From an uncultured Coriobacteriaceae bacterium (lineage in GTDB: Bacteria; Actinomycetota; Coriobacteriia; Coriobacteriales; Atopobiaceae), in the NCBI GenBank assembly GCA_902778135.1, contig CACYWP010000019.1:1-64000 (forward strand): a stretch of 64,000 bases of DNA, written 5' to 3'. Below the pieces are notes generated by a model. The model was not told the origin of the DNA. It saw only the letters and a program-made list of their open reading frames with translations, and searched no databases. Of the stretch, positions 43,620 through 52,380 are shown piece after piece. How positions within the stretch are numbered: the stretch's first letter is position 1; the number at the start of each line of letters is the position of its first letter. The translations under genes and the position numbers were made by a program.

Positions 43620-43696
43620 GGATCTGGTCAACCTGCGAAGGACGGGAACCTCCGTCCCGAATGTCCCTACCCCACTTCCGTAATGTCATCGATAAA

Positions 43697-43734
43697 AGCT
43701 GGGGGAGGGCCGAATCGACGACCCTCCCCCAGCT
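43697..43734 (-). terminator. Intrinsic terminator of the second YRLYN-repeat gene
   Basis: Perfect 13-base arms (AGCTGGGGGAGGG / CCCTCCCCCAGCT), followed on the minus strand by TTTATC, 31 bases beyond the stop. Confidence 0.9.
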
Positions 43735-43764
43735 CGCTGCACTTTGGGAATCCCGCAGGCGCTG

Positions 43765-44823
43765 CTACTTCACACCGTAGAAGCCCACGCCCTCGTAACT
43801 CCACCCATGGTTGCTCACCAGCGTGTTCTTCTCACCGGCGCTGCTCGTGTAATGGTGCTGGGAGGGCCTGATGTGCCCGTTGTACAGGCGGTACAGGGGC
43901 TTGCCGTGCGCGTCGTCGGAATAGAAGGCCACGCCTTCGTTTCTCCATCCATGCCTGTTCACCAGCATGTCCCTCTCTGCCTTGCTGCTGGTGTAATGGT
44001 GGACGAGCAGCCCCCTGTTATAGAGGCGATAGACCGGAGTCTTGGACGAGTTCGGCGCAAACCAGGCAATGCCCTCTCCCCTCCAGTCGGCATAGTTGTC
44101 TTGTCCGCATGAGTTGTACTCGGTAAGGCTCTTGGTATAGAGATGCTCGGAAGTGCGCCTGTTGTACATGCGATACACGGGGACGGCACCATCGGGATGC
44201 TTGAAGACGCCCACGCGATATGTACCGAGATAGGATTCATCGGGCGTGTAATCGTAAAGGAAGTCGTAGATATCGTCAGAGTAAGGATCGATATCAATAT
44301 TGTATTTGCTCGGGTCTTCGAGACCGTAGTAGATATCATGCGCGTCGCCTATCAAAATCCAATAGGTTCCCGCGCTCAGGTATTCTGACGAGGAATACGC
44401 CATCGGATTGCCGACGAACGCCATCCAGGCGATGGGATTGTAATACACCTGATTGGAGCTCTTCGTATAACTGTCCGAGAGAACGAGGACAAGGCCGCTG
44501 TATCCGCTGTACACCTGCTGGGTCTCGTACATGATCGAGTAGGTTCCCGATCTGGTGACCGTGAACTGATAGACATCCGGAAACCAGTGGGTTGTCGTGC
44601 TGTCCGCGTTGGTGAAGCTTCCGGTCTTCCACCCGTTGATCTGGATGGTCTCCGCGATGGCGTTCTTCTCAAGCTGTTCGAGATCCATCGTAGCGGCGAG
44701 CGCCCGGACCGGCACCATGAGTGCGGCGGCGAGCACCAATGCCATCAGGGCAATACCCATAGGTGCGTGACGATGCGAACCCCTTTCGCATCCCAAGAAA
44801 CAGGCAAAGCGATTTGAGCCCAT
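43765..44823 (-). CDS. Secreted protein with three YRLYN (DUF5648-type) repeats
   Basis: 352 residues from ATG at 44823 (MGSNRFACFLGCERGSHRHA), giving a signal sequence with hydrophobic core MGIALMALVLAAALMVPV and cleavage near RALAA. A central domain (about 45-215) resembles bacterial pre-peptidase C-terminal-type beta domains (SGTYSIMYETQQVYSGYSGL; AGTYWILIGDAHDIYYGL). The C-terminal third has three lobes with VYRMYNRRTSEHLYT, PVYRLYNRGLLVHHYTSS and PLYRLYNGHIRPSQHHYTSS, each followed by a W-x2-EG-(I/V)-x-(W/F) motif. These repeats are common in exported proteins of Coriobacteria and other anaerobes; they probably bind sugars or the wall (inference). Same module as the gene at 1-2910. Confidence 0.88.
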   Translation of the reverse strand: MGSNRFACFLGCERGSHRHAPMGIALMALVLAAALMVPVRALAATMDLEQLEKNAIAETIQINGWKTGSFTNADSTTTHWFPDVYQFTVTRSGTYSIMYETQQVYSGYSGLVLVLSDSYTKSSNQVYYNPIAWMAFVGNPMAYSSSEYLSAGTYWILIGDAHDIYYGLEDPSKYNIDIDPYSDDIYDFLYDYTPDESYLGTYRVGVFKHPDGAVPVYRMYNRRTSEHLYTKSLTEYNSCGQDNYADWRGEGIAWFAPNSSKTPVYRLYNRGLLVHHYTSSKAERDMLVNRHGWRNEGVAFYSDDAHGKPLYRLYNGHIRPSQHHYTSSAGEKNTLVSNHGWSYEGVGFYGVK

Positions 44824-45042
44824 GGTCGTGTTCTCCCCCTCCGTAGTGGGCCTTCCGTTCCCGTACGTCATAGCGACATGAGGACAGGAACCAACGCTTC
44901 CTTTAAAACACAGGGAAGGCGGCTCAACAAGGGGGATATACGCGTGCGGTCGCAACTTTTAGCGAAAAGGAAGAATCGTCTACCCCGAGAGACGTTCGCC
45001 GCCAACGTCCCGGGACACGGGGCGAGGCGCCCGGTGGGCGGA

Positions 45043-45136
45043 AACTACCCACACCCCGGCTTCCATTCGCGAATCGGAAAGCCAATCCTGCGGGTTTGCA
45101 GCCAGAATCCAAAATGCAACTCTAGTGTGGGTAGTT
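45043..45136. repeat. Spaced perfect inverted repeat before the NlpC-like gene
   Basis: AACTACCCACAC (45043-45054) and its exact complement GTGTGGGTAGTT (45125-45136) bracket 70 bases containing a second hairpin (ATTCGCGAAT centre). It ends three bases before the ATG at 45140, so an RNA made through it would fold over the start. The rest of the 316-bp gap 44824-45139 shows no gene. Confidence 0.7.
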
Positions 45137-45139
45137 AGC

Positions 45140-45769
45140 ATGGATAAGGTACGACAACCACCGTCGCCGGACACGACGACCGGCCACCAGCCTTGCATGG
45201 CAAGAGGATTGACGCAACCGATGATGCACGCCGAGCACGAATCAACCGCAGAGCAGCGACTGCTCGAAACCCTCAGACGGCGCAAGCTCGTGACGGGAGA
45301 CCGCTCGCGATGGGGACAGCCCGCACTGCGCGCGATCGAGCCGGGACACGAGCCCCAGCGCCTCAAGACGGCGAGCCCCCTGCAGCGCAGGCTCATCGCC
45401 TGTGCCCACGCTACCCCCTCGCCTGGCGATGACCTCTGTGCCAGCTGGGTCGAGCAGGCCTTTTCTCGCCTGGGACTCGGCGTCGTCCTGGGAAGCGCAG
45501 CGCAGCTGTACCAAGGCTACTGCCACTACGACGATACGTCCGACCTGAAGGTCGCGATGATCGTAGCCGTTCCGCAGCATCCCTATTCCCTGCAGGGACA
45601 GGCCCATGGCCACGTCGGGCTGTATGTCGGGGACGACATGGTCATGGATTCCGTGGAGGGTGCGCTGCGCAAGGTGCCACTTGCCCTGTGGCTCAGCGCA
45701 TACGGCCTCATGGTGCCGCCGCGCTGGGGATGGCTGGGCAGCATCGGCCTCTCGCAGGGCAACGGCTGA
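45140..45769 (+). CDS. NlpC/P60-like cysteine peptidase without signal peptide
   Basis: 209 residues from ATG at 45140; no clear ribosome-binding site, and ATG at 45221 (MMHAEHEST) is an alternative. The N-terminal 80 residues are basic and polar. The C-terminal domain has a candidate catalytic Cys (PGDDLCASWVEQAFSRLGLG) and His (HGHVGLYVGDDMVMDSVEG) spaced as in NlpC/P60 or CHAP enzymes, then a Trp-rich end. It lacks a signal peptide or membrane segment, so export is not explained. Substrate unknown. Confidence 0.72.
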   Translation: MDKVRQPPSPDTTTGHQPCMARGLTQPMMHAEHESTAEQRLLETLRRRKLVTGDRSRWGQPALRAIEPGHEPQRLKTASPLQRRLIACAHATPSPGDDLCASWVEQAFSRLGLGVVLGSAAQLYQGYCHYDDTSDLKVAMIVAVPQHPYSLQGQAHGHVGLYVGDDMVMDSVEGALRKVPLALWLSAYGLMVPPRWGWLGSIGLSQGNG

Positions 45770-45801
45770 CAACGCCTGCGACCACGAACCCACGCACAAG
45801 G

Positions 45802-45837
45802 CGAGGGGTGCCCCGCCCATCGGTGGGACACCCCTCG
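45802..45837. terminator. Bidirectional hairpin terminator
   Basis: Arms CGAGGGGTG / CACCCCTCG, with inner pairing, between the convergent NlpC-like and flotillin genes. Confidence 0.7.
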
Positions 45838-45865
45838 TTGCAACCTTGCCACCAGCGCCGGCAGG

Positions 45866-47395
45866 CTATGCCTCGGACTCCTCCGAACCGGCCTCCAGGC
45901 CAGCCTGGCCACCGCGCTCCTCGGGCGCCAGACCATCGGGCACGAGGCCTTCGGCCTCGACGCGCACGTTGCGGTTGACCGTGGCATCGTAGGTGCTGGC
46001 ACGCATGATGTCGCGCATGTCCACACCCGTGGCCTCACTCATCGTGTCGAAGACCTGGCGGATGACCACCGGCATCTGGGCGCTCACGCGGCTGACGCCA
46101 CCTTCGCCCGAGCCACCGGCGTCGTAGATGGACACGTTGCCGATGCTGGACAGGGGCTGGGCCACCGCGGCGGCGACCTCGGGCATGATCTTGATCATCA
46201 TCTCGGCCATGCCAGCCTGGTTCATCTTCTGCAGTGCCAGCGCGCGCTTCTCCAGCGCGGCCGCATCGGCCTCGCCCTTCGCGCGAATGGCCTCCGCCTC
46301 TGCCTCGCCCTGCATCCTCGTCGCACGGGCCTGGGCCTCGGCGCGCAGGCGCATGGCCTCTGCCTCCTGCTCGGCGGCATAGCGGTCGGCCTCAGCCTCG
46401 CGCTTGCGCTGCTCGAGAGCGGCCTCGGCCTCCTGCTCGATGCGGTACTTGTCGGCCTCGGCCTGCTTGCGGATCGCAGCGGCCAGCTCCTGCTCGCGCA
46501 CCTGCACCTCGCGCTCGCGAAGCTCGGCCTCGCGCTCGGCCTTGGCGATCTGGGCGTTGACCATGGCGGCCTGGATCGTCTTCTGCTGCTCCTGCTCCTG
46601 AATCGCATAGGCGGCGTCGGCGCGGGCACGCTCGGTGTCCTCGCGAGCCTTCAGGCCGGCACGCTGGATGGCCAGGGCATTCTGCTTCTCGGCGATGTCG
46701 GTGTCGGCCTGGACGCGCTGGTCGTTGGCCTCGCGCTCTGCCTGTGCCTGGGCGATCGCGACCTCCTTGTCCGCCTGCGCCTTGGCGATGGCGGCGTCCT
46801 TCTTGATCTTGGACGTGTTGTCCATGCCCAGGTCGGTGATCAGGCCGTGCTCGTCGATGACGTTCTGGATGTTGCAGGAGAGGATCTCGATGCCCAGCTT
46901 CTCCATGTCGCGACTGGCCTTCTCCAGCACCTGGTCGGAGAAGCTGTCGCGGTCGGTGTTGATCGAGCGCAGGTCCAGCGTGCCGATGATCTCGCGCATG
47001 TTGCCCTGCAGAGAGTCCTGCAGCGAGAACGCGATCTGATCCTCGGTCATGTTGAGGAAGTTGCGCTCGGCCAGCAGCATCCCATCGGGGTCGTCGGTCA
47101 CGCGCACCTTGGCAACCGCATCGACCTTGACGTTGATGAAGTCGTTGGTGGGGATGTACTGGTCGGTCTTGATGTCGACGGAGATCTGCTTCAGGCAGAG
47201 GCGGTCGACACGCTCGAAGAACGGGATCTTGAACCCGGCGCGACCGATGAGCACGCGCGGGCGCTCGTGGAGACCGCTGATGATCAGCGCGACGTCAGGC
47301 GCAGCCTTGACATAGCCAGCGGACAGAAACGAGATCAGCAGGATGGCAATGACAATGCCACCGACGATCTTTGCCAACGAAACACCAAACAACAT
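45866..47395 (-). CDS. Flotillin-like SPFH membrane scaffold protein
   Basis: 509 residues from ATG at 47395 with AAGAAAGAGGT upstream. One N-terminal membrane segment (LAKIVGGIVIAILLISFLSA) is followed by the SPFH/PHB domain (about 30-200; GRAGFKIPFFERVDRL, EILSCNIQNVIDEHGLI). A long Ala/Glu/Arg-rich coiled coil follows (about 205-410, with the flotillin EAE repeats), then a C-terminal oligomerisation region (MAEMMIKIMPEVAAAVAQPL). Flotillins organise ordered membrane domains. No NfeD partner gene adjoins it, which is the more usual arrangement. Confidence 0.93.
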   Translation of the reverse strand: MLFGVSLAKIVGGIVIAILLISFLSAGYVKAAPDVALIISGLHERPRVLIGRAGFKIPFFERVDRLCLKQISVDIKTDQYIPTNDFINVKVDAVAKVRVTDDPDGMLLAERNFLNMTEDQIAFSLQDSLQGNMREIIGTLDLRSINTDRDSFSDQVLEKASRDMEKLGIEILSCNIQNVIDEHGLITDLGMDNTSKIKKDAAIAKAQADKEVAIAQAQAEREANDQRVQADTDIAEKQNALAIQRAGLKAREDTERARADAAYAIQEQEQQKTIQAAMVNAQIAKAEREAELREREVQVREQELAAAIRKQAEADKYRIEQEAEAALEQRKREAEADRYAAEQEAEAMRLRAEAQARATRMQGEAEAEAIRAKGEADAAALEKRALALQKMNQAGMAEMMIKIMPEVAAAVAQPLSSIGNVSIYDAGGSGEGGVSRVSAQMPVVIRQVFDTMSEATGVDMRDIMRASTYDATVNRNVRVEAEGLVPDGLAPEERGGQAGLEAGSEESEA

Positions 47396-47414
47396 GATGT
47401 ACCTCTTTCTTGGA

Positions 47415-47476
47415 ACTGACGGTCCAAACTCGAACTGACTGCCCTCATGTGACTGACGGCCCAAACTCGAACTGAC
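47415..47476. repeat. Two 25-bp direct repeats upstream of the flotillin gene
   Basis: The 25-bp sequence beginning ACTGACGGTCCAAACTCG occurs at 47415-47439 and again, with one difference, at 47452-47476. They start 20 bases upstream of the flotillin ATG, within its presumed leader or promoter. Confidence 0.9.
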
Positions 47477-47877
47477 GCTCCTCGTCATGCGTCTGACGCT
47501 CCTCGCCCCTGCCGCCTCCTTTCGCGCCTTCCTCGGACGCATCGTCGCGTCGCCTCATGTCATGAGGCAATTAAGCACCACTATTCCCCTTTTGACCTTG
47601 GCCCAACGCGATCGCAGGCCTCCATGATTGCTTCAAGATTTGTTCGATTGCCCACCAGCACGGAGCCTGACCGGCAATGGCTGCCCCTAGAAGGCCGAGT
47701 TGCGCGTCTGCGTCGGCTGCAGCGACGTCCCGGAGGTCTTGGGCCCCTTTGGCGAGGCGTCTTCCCGCGGTAGGCGACCCGACACCCGCGCAAAGCCGTT
47801 GTGCGGCCTGACCGTCCGTCATAGCCGCGATGCCTGCGCTATGATGGAGTCTAGGCCGCAATTGATAGGAGGCGCGC
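47477..47877. other. Intergenic region upstream of flotillin and HAD genes
   Basis: Divergent promoters must lie here. Several overlapping open frames exist on both strands but none has a convincing start or family match. The stretch ATTCCCCTTTTGACC (near 47583) is the only A+T-richer part. I see no RNA gene. Confidence 0.4.
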
Positions 47878-48708
47878 ATGTACCAGCTGGTAGCCACCGA
47901 CATGGACGAGACCTTCCTGGGCTTCGACCACACCGTCCCCCAGGCAAACATCGACGCCATCCTGCGCATGCGCGAGCTGGGCGTCCTGTTCGTACCTGCC
48001 TCGGGCCGCGCATATGGCTCCATCATGAACAGCCTGCGCGATCTGCCGCCCGCCTGCCTCGAGGGAAGCTACGTCATCTCCTACAACGGCGGCTGCATCA
48101 ACCGCGTCGGCGAGGACACGCCCATCATCTCCAACCGCATGCCGTTCGAGGTGGTCGATCGCCTCTTCCAGCATGCCGTCTTCCTCGGTGACATCGGCAT
48201 GCACATCTACACGCAGGCGGGTGACATCTGGGGCTGGAACATCACCCAGAGCGAGCTCGACTACCTGGCCGGCCACATGGACCTCCAGCTCTTCGAAGGC
48301 GACAGCATCGAGTTCCTGCGCGACGTGCCGCTCTCCAAGTGCCTGTACGTTTACGAGAACCTCGACCTGCTGCATGAGCTCGCCCTGACCATGGACCCCT
48401 CGCTCACCGAGGGCCTCTCGACCACCTTCTCGTCGGGACGCTACTACGAGTTCAACCCGGGCGGGGTCGACAAGGGGTCGGGCCTGCGGGAGCTGGCCGC
48501 ACGCCTGGGCATCGACATCGCCGACACCATCGCCTGTGGCGACTCGGCCAACGACATGGCCATGCTCGAGGCGGCAGGCGTGGGCGTGGTGGTCTCCAAC
48601 GCCAGCGCGGACGCCATGGCCATCGCCGACTACCGGGCCCGGAGCAGCTGCGATGACGGCGTCTTTGCCGAGGTGCTGGAGCGCTTCATCGAGCCGCAGC
48701 ACGCCTGA
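47878..48708 (+). CDS. Cof-type HAD-superfamily phosphatase
   Basis: 276 residues starting MYQLVATDMDETFLGFDHTV, with AGGAGG before the ATG. HAD motif I is ATDMDETFL (nucleophile Asp and acid/base Asp), motif II lies in ISYNGG, the motif III Lys in the GGVDKGSGLRELAARLG segment, and motif IV is IACGDSANDMAMLEAAG. The C2-type cap domain (about 85-190) lies between. Cof-type enzymes dephosphorylate sugar phosphates, FMN or related metabolites in the cytoplasm. Usual length. Confidence 0.95.
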   Translation: MYQLVATDMDETFLGFDHTVPQANIDAILRMRELGVLFVPASGRAYGSIMNSLRDLPPACLEGSYVISYNGGCINRVGEDTPIISNRMPFEVVDRLFQHAVFLGDIGMHIYTQAGDIWGWNITQSELDYLAGHMDLQLFEGDSIEFLRDVPLSKCLYVYENLDLLHELALTMDPSLTEGLSTTFSSGRYYEFNPGGVDKGSGLRELAARLGIDIADTIACGDSANDMAMLEAAGVGVVVSNASADAMAIADYRARSSCDDGVFAEVLERFIEPQHA

Positions 48709-48738
48709 CGAAGAATCCGCCAACAGCAAGCTCCACGA

Positions 48739-48942
48739 CGTCCCGGCTCGCCCGGGGTGGCCTACGGCGCGCGGCCTGGCGGGCTCCTATGAGGGCAGCC
48801 CGTCACGCGCGGTGCGGCGGGAGCGAGGACCTAGCGAGCGAAGCGAGCGATTCCGCAGCTGCCGCGCCACGAGGGACGGGCGTCCTTGCCCGAGGGGAGC
48901 CCCGGGCCGCGCGCCGTAGACCACCCCGGGCGAGCCGGGACG
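48739..48942. repeat. 204-bp imperfect palindrome with 38-bp near-perfect arms
   Basis: The left arm 48739-48776 (starting CGTCCCGGCTCGCCCGGGGT) is the reverse complement of the right arm 48905-48942 with one mismatch. The 128-bp interior is also imperfectly palindromic (GGCTCC / GGGAGCC, GCCCGTC / GACGGGC) with a central GCGAGCGAAGCGAGCG. It lies between the HAD gene and the suf promoter. It could be a mobile palindromic element, a terminator region or a structured RNA. No transposase is associated. Confidence 0.92.
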
Positions 48943-48975
48943 CACGCCAAAAACTATGGTCTTCTCTCCTGCGTA

Positions 48976-49005
48976 TTGAATACGCCCCACACTTGTGGGT
49001 AAAAT
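48976..49005 (+). promoter_or_regulatory. suf operon promoter
   Basis: TTGAAT (48976-48981) and TAAAAT (49000-49005) with an 18-base spacer, 57 bases before sufC. The spacer holds CCACACTTGTGGG, a small inverted repeat. The Rrf2 protein encoded at the operon's end probably binds here. Confidence 0.7.
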
Positions 49006-49061
49006 ACCGCCCTGTGAGTAGGATTTAGCAACCACGGACAGCAGTCAGGAGAGAGGCATAC

Positions 49062-49829
49062 ATGTCAGACCAGCTGCTTAGCGTTTCCGGGCTCTCGGCA
49101 GGGACCGAGGACAAGCCCATTCTTCACGACATCAACCTGACGGTCGGCGCAGGCGAGACGCATGTCCTCATGGGACCCAACGGCGCCGGCAAGTCGACAC
49201 TGGGCCACGTCATCATGGGCGACCCCATCTACCAGGTCACATCCGGCTCGATCGTCTTCGGCGGCCAGGACCTCACCGACAAGAGCCCCGACAAGCGCTC
49301 GCTGGCTGGCATCTTCCTGTCCTACCAGGCGCCGGTCGAGGTGCCGGGCGTCCCCCTCTACAGCTTCCTGCGCACCATCTGCCAGATGCGTCCGGAGCTG
49401 AAGACGACGGCCCGCAAGTTCCGCCAGCGCGTGGGCGAGATCGCCGACCAGCTGGACATCAACCAGAACTTCCTCACCCGCGAGCTGAACGTCGGATTCT
49501 CGGGTGGCGAGAAGAAGAAGATCGAGATGCTCCAGCTCCTGCTGCTGCGCCCAAAGCTGGCCATTCTCGACGAGACCGACTCCGGCCTGGACGTTGACGC
49601 CCTCTCCATCGTCAGTCGCGGCATCGAGGCCTACCGCAAGGAGTGCGACGGCGCCCTGCTGATGATCACGCACAACACCCGCATCCTCGAGCGCCTGACC
49701 GTCGACCGCACCCACGTCATGGTGCACGGCAGCCTGGTGGCAGACGGTCCGGCCAGCCTCATCGACGACATCGACGCACATGGCTTCGCGCGCTTCGAGA
49801 ATGCCCTCGAACAGAAGGAGCAGGCATAA
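49062..49829 (+). CDS. sufC: Fe-S assembly ATPase SufC
   Basis: 255 residues starting MSDQLLSVSGLSAGTEDKPI with AGGAGAG upstream. ABC ATPase motifs: Walker A GPNGAGKST (38-46), signature FSGGEKKKIEMLQL and Walker B LAILDETDSGLDVDAL, followed by the SufC-specific ITHNTRIL. It powers conformational change of SufB-SufD during cluster assembly. First gene of sufC-B-D-S-U-rrf2. Confidence 0.97.
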   Translation: MSDQLLSVSGLSAGTEDKPILHDINLTVGAGETHVLMGPNGAGKSTLGHVIMGDPIYQVTSGSIVFGGQDLTDKSPDKRSLAGIFLSYQAPVEVPGVPLYSFLRTICQMRPELKTTARKFRQRVGEIADQLDINQNFLTRELNVGFSGGEKKKIEMLQLLLLRPKLAILDETDSGLDVDALSIVSRGIEAYRKECDGALLMITHNTRILERLTVDRTHVMVHGSLVADGPASLIDDIDAHGFARFENALEQKEQA

Positions 49830-49831
49830 CC

Positions 49832-51265
49832 GTGGCTGACGCAACCGACACCTCCCGCAAGCGGTCGCAGGTCGCCGACGTCGACCGCTCGCTCTACGAC
49901 TTCAAGTATTCCGAGGAGGGCTACGAGCGCTATGCCGACGGCCTCTCCACCGACATCGTCCGGGCCATCTCCGAGAAGAAGGACGAGCCCGAATGGATGC
50001 TGCAGCTGCGCCTGAAGGCGCTGGCCACCTACGAGGAGATGGAGATGCCCGACAACTGGGGTCCCTCCATCGAGATGCTCGACCTCAACCACATCTCCAC
50101 CTACGTCTCCCCCCAGACCAAGCAGGCCAACAGCTGGGACGACGTGCCCGAGGACATCAAGAACACCTTCGAGCGCCTGGGCATCCCCGAGGCGGAACGC
50201 GAGAGCCTGGCCGGCGTCGGCGCCCAGTACGACTCCGAGATCGTGTACCACAACATGCGCGAGGAGGTCGCCGACCAGGGCGTCGTCTACACCACCATCG
50301 AGGACGCCCTGCACGACCCCGAGCTCGAGCCGCTGGTGCACCAGTACTTCGGGACGCTCATCCCCATGCGCGACCACAAGTTCGCCGCGCTACACTACGC
50401 CGTGTGGAGCGGCGGGTCGTTCGTGTACGTCCCCGAGGGCGTCACGCTCCCCTACCCGCTGCAGAGCTACTTCCGCCTGAACGCCCAAGGCGCCGGCCAG
50501 TTCGAGCACACGCTCATCATCGTGGAGCCCGGCGCGGACCTGCACTTCATCGAGGGCTGCTCCGCACCGAAGTACTACGAGGCCAACCTGCACGCCGGAG
50601 CCGTCGAGCTGTTCGTGAAGGACCACGCGCGCCTGCGCTACAGCACCATCGAGAACTGGTCCAAGAACATGTTCAACCTCAACACCAAGCGTGCGACGGT
50701 CGGCGCGGACTCCCAGATGGAGTGGGTCTCGGGATCCTTCGGCAGCCACGTCAGCTACCTCTACCCCACCACCTTCCTGCAGGGCGCCCGCAGCAGCTGC
50801 GAGTTCACCGGCATCACCTTCGCCGGCGCGACGCAGGACCTGGACACCGGTTGCAAGGTCATCCTCAACGGGCCCGACACCACCGCCAGCGTGGACACCA
50901 AGTCCATCAGCAAGGACGGCGGCATCAACACCTTCCGCAGTTCCGTCGTAGTGGGACGACATGCCGACCGCGCCCGTGCCACCGTCAGCTGCGCATCGCT
51001 CATGCTCGACGACATCAGCCGTTCCGACACCATCCCCGCGATGGACGTCCGCAACGGCAGCGCCAGCGTCGGGCACGAGGCGACCATCGGCCGCATCTCC
51101 GACGACACGATCCTCTACCTGATGAGCCGAGGCTGCTCGGAGGGCGAGGCCCGCACGATGGTGGTCAACGGCTTCGCCGACCCCGTCTCCAAGGAGCTGC
51201 CCATGGAGTACGCCATCGAGATGAACAACCTCATCAAGCTGGAGATGGAAGGGGCGATCGGATAA
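49832..51265 (+). CDS. sufB: Fe-S scaffold protein SufB
   Basis: 477 residues from GTG at 49832, two bases after sufC, with AAGGAG upstream. Typical SufB sequence: YEEMEMPDNWGPS, VPEGVTLPYPLQSYFRLN, IIVEPGADLHFIEGCSAP, ENWSKNMFNLNTKRA, and CKVILNGPDTTASVDTKS, with C-terminal GSASVGHEATIGRISDDTIL. It is the scaffold on which the [4Fe-4S] cluster is built, with SufC and SufD. Confidence 0.97.
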   Translation: MADATDTSRKRSQVADVDRSLYDFKYSEEGYERYADGLSTDIVRAISEKKDEPEWMLQLRLKALATYEEMEMPDNWGPSIEMLDLNHISTYVSPQTKQANSWDDVPEDIKNTFERLGIPEAERESLAGVGAQYDSEIVYHNMREEVADQGVVYTTIEDALHDPELEPLVHQYFGTLIPMRDHKFAALHYAVWSGGSFVYVPEGVTLPYPLQSYFRLNAQGAGQFEHTLIIVEPGADLHFIEGCSAPKYYEANLHAGAVELFVKDHARLRYSTIENWSKNMFNLNTKRATVGADSQMEWVSGSFGSHVSYLYPTTFLQGARSSCEFTGITFAGATQDLDTGCKVILNGPDTTASVDTKSISKDGGINTFRSSVVVGRHADRARATVSCASLMLDDISRSDTIPAMDVRNGSASVGHEATIGRISDDTILYLMSRGCSEGEARTMVVNGFADPVSKELPMEYAIEMNNLIKLEMEGAIG

Positions 51266-52380
51266 TGGCCAATCAGATCATCGAGGCCCATCAGGAGCAG
51301 ACCTCCACCATCTCCCGCGTCAATGTCCCGCCCGCGCAGACCTGGAACTACCTGCGCATCAACGACCTTTCCTTCGAGGTCCCAACGCCCCATTTCGTGG
51401 GCGACGTCTATGCCCGGCTCCCGCGCATGTTCGAGGGGGTGGAGTGCGGCATCGGTGACGAGGCGGCCACGTGGATCGTGCGCGCCTCCGGTGATGCGCG
51501 CTTCGTCGAGGTGAAGGCAGGCGAGCAGCGCGAGCAGCCCATCTACGTCGACATCGACGCCTCGGCGACCGAGGTCCGCGACACGGGCGTCCTCGTGCGC
51601 ACCGGGGCCAGCGCGACCATCGTCACCTGCGCCCATGGCTGCGAGGGCGACACGTCCGCGTCCCTGCTGCGCGTCGTGGCGGAGCGCGATGCCCGCGTGA
51701 CGATCATCGAGCTGGTCGCCTGCGGCTCGGGACAGCAGCACCTCGACGCCATCGGCATCGATGCCGCGGAGGGCGCGCGTATCGACATGCGCCAGTACGC
51801 CCTGGGCGGCTCGCGTGTCGCGCTGGGCCTCGCCTGCAGCCTTGCGGGCACGGGGGCCCGCTTCGCGCTGGATTCGCGCTACCTCGCCTCGGGTCGCGAC
51901 GTCCTGGACGTCAACCACGTCGTGCGTCAGCGCGGTCGCGTGACGCGTTCCGACATCGTCACAACCGGCATCCTGGCCGACGCGGCCCGCAAGACCATGC
52001 GCGAGACCATCGACCTCGTCCACGGTGCCAAAGGCGCCGAGGGTTCCGAGATCGAGACCGTCCTGGTCACCGGAGACGAGGTCGTCAACAAGACCCTGCC
52101 CGTCATCCTCTGTGACGAGGAGGACGTCGCGGGCAATCATGGCGCCTCCATCGGGGCGATCAGCCCCGAGCAGCTGGGCTTCCTCAGTTCGCGCGGCCTG
52201 TCGGATGACGTCGCAGAGCGGCTGTTCGCCCGTGCCCTGTTCGATGACGCGCTCATCCATGCCGACGTCGCCGAGGCACGCCAGGCCGTGCTCGCCCGCG
52301 CCACCGAGGTCCTCGGAATCGATGTCGCACGCGACATTGCCGAGGTTCTGGACATCGATTTCGAGGAGGCATCATGCTGA
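51265..52380 (+). CDS. sufD: Fe-S assembly protein SufD
   Basis: 371 residues from ATG at 51265, which shares one base with the sufB stop (TAATG). It has the beta-helix core shared with SufB and the C-terminal signature AGNHGASIGAISPEQLGFLS, with LSDDVAERLFARALFDDAL after it. It is somewhat shorter than E. coli SufD (423 residues), losing N-terminal helices. It forms the SufBC2D complex. Confidence 0.94.
   Translation: MANQIIEAHQEQTSTISRVNVPPAQTWNYLRINDLSFEVPTPHFVGDVYARLPRMFEGVECGIGDEAATWIVRASGDARFVEVKAGEQREQPIYVDIDASATEVRDTGVLVRTGASATIVTCAHGCEGDTSASLLRVVAERDARVTIIELVACGSGQQHLDAIGIDAAEGARIDMRQYALGGSRVALGLACSLAGTGARFALDSRYLASGRDVLDVNHVVRQRGRVTRSDIVTTGILADAARKTMRETIDLVHGAKGAEGSEIETVLVTGDEVVNKTLPVILCDEEDVAGNHGASIGAISPEQLGFLSSRGLSDDVAERLFARALFDDALIHADVAEARQAVLARATEVLGIDVARDIAEVLDIDFEEASC

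Noticed and set aside
43354-43689. N-terminal extension of gatC
   Set aside because: The extra 112 codons are low-complexity, cover a DNA repeat array and lie upstream of a strong ribosome-binding site at the normal gatC start.
47571-48026. Possible degraded gene on the minus strand upstream of the HAD gene
   Set aside because: Short protein-like stretches occur in two frames (for example SVLVGNRTNLEAIMEACDRV), but I could not assign a family or reconstruct a continuous product, so it is left as unannotated intergenic sequence.
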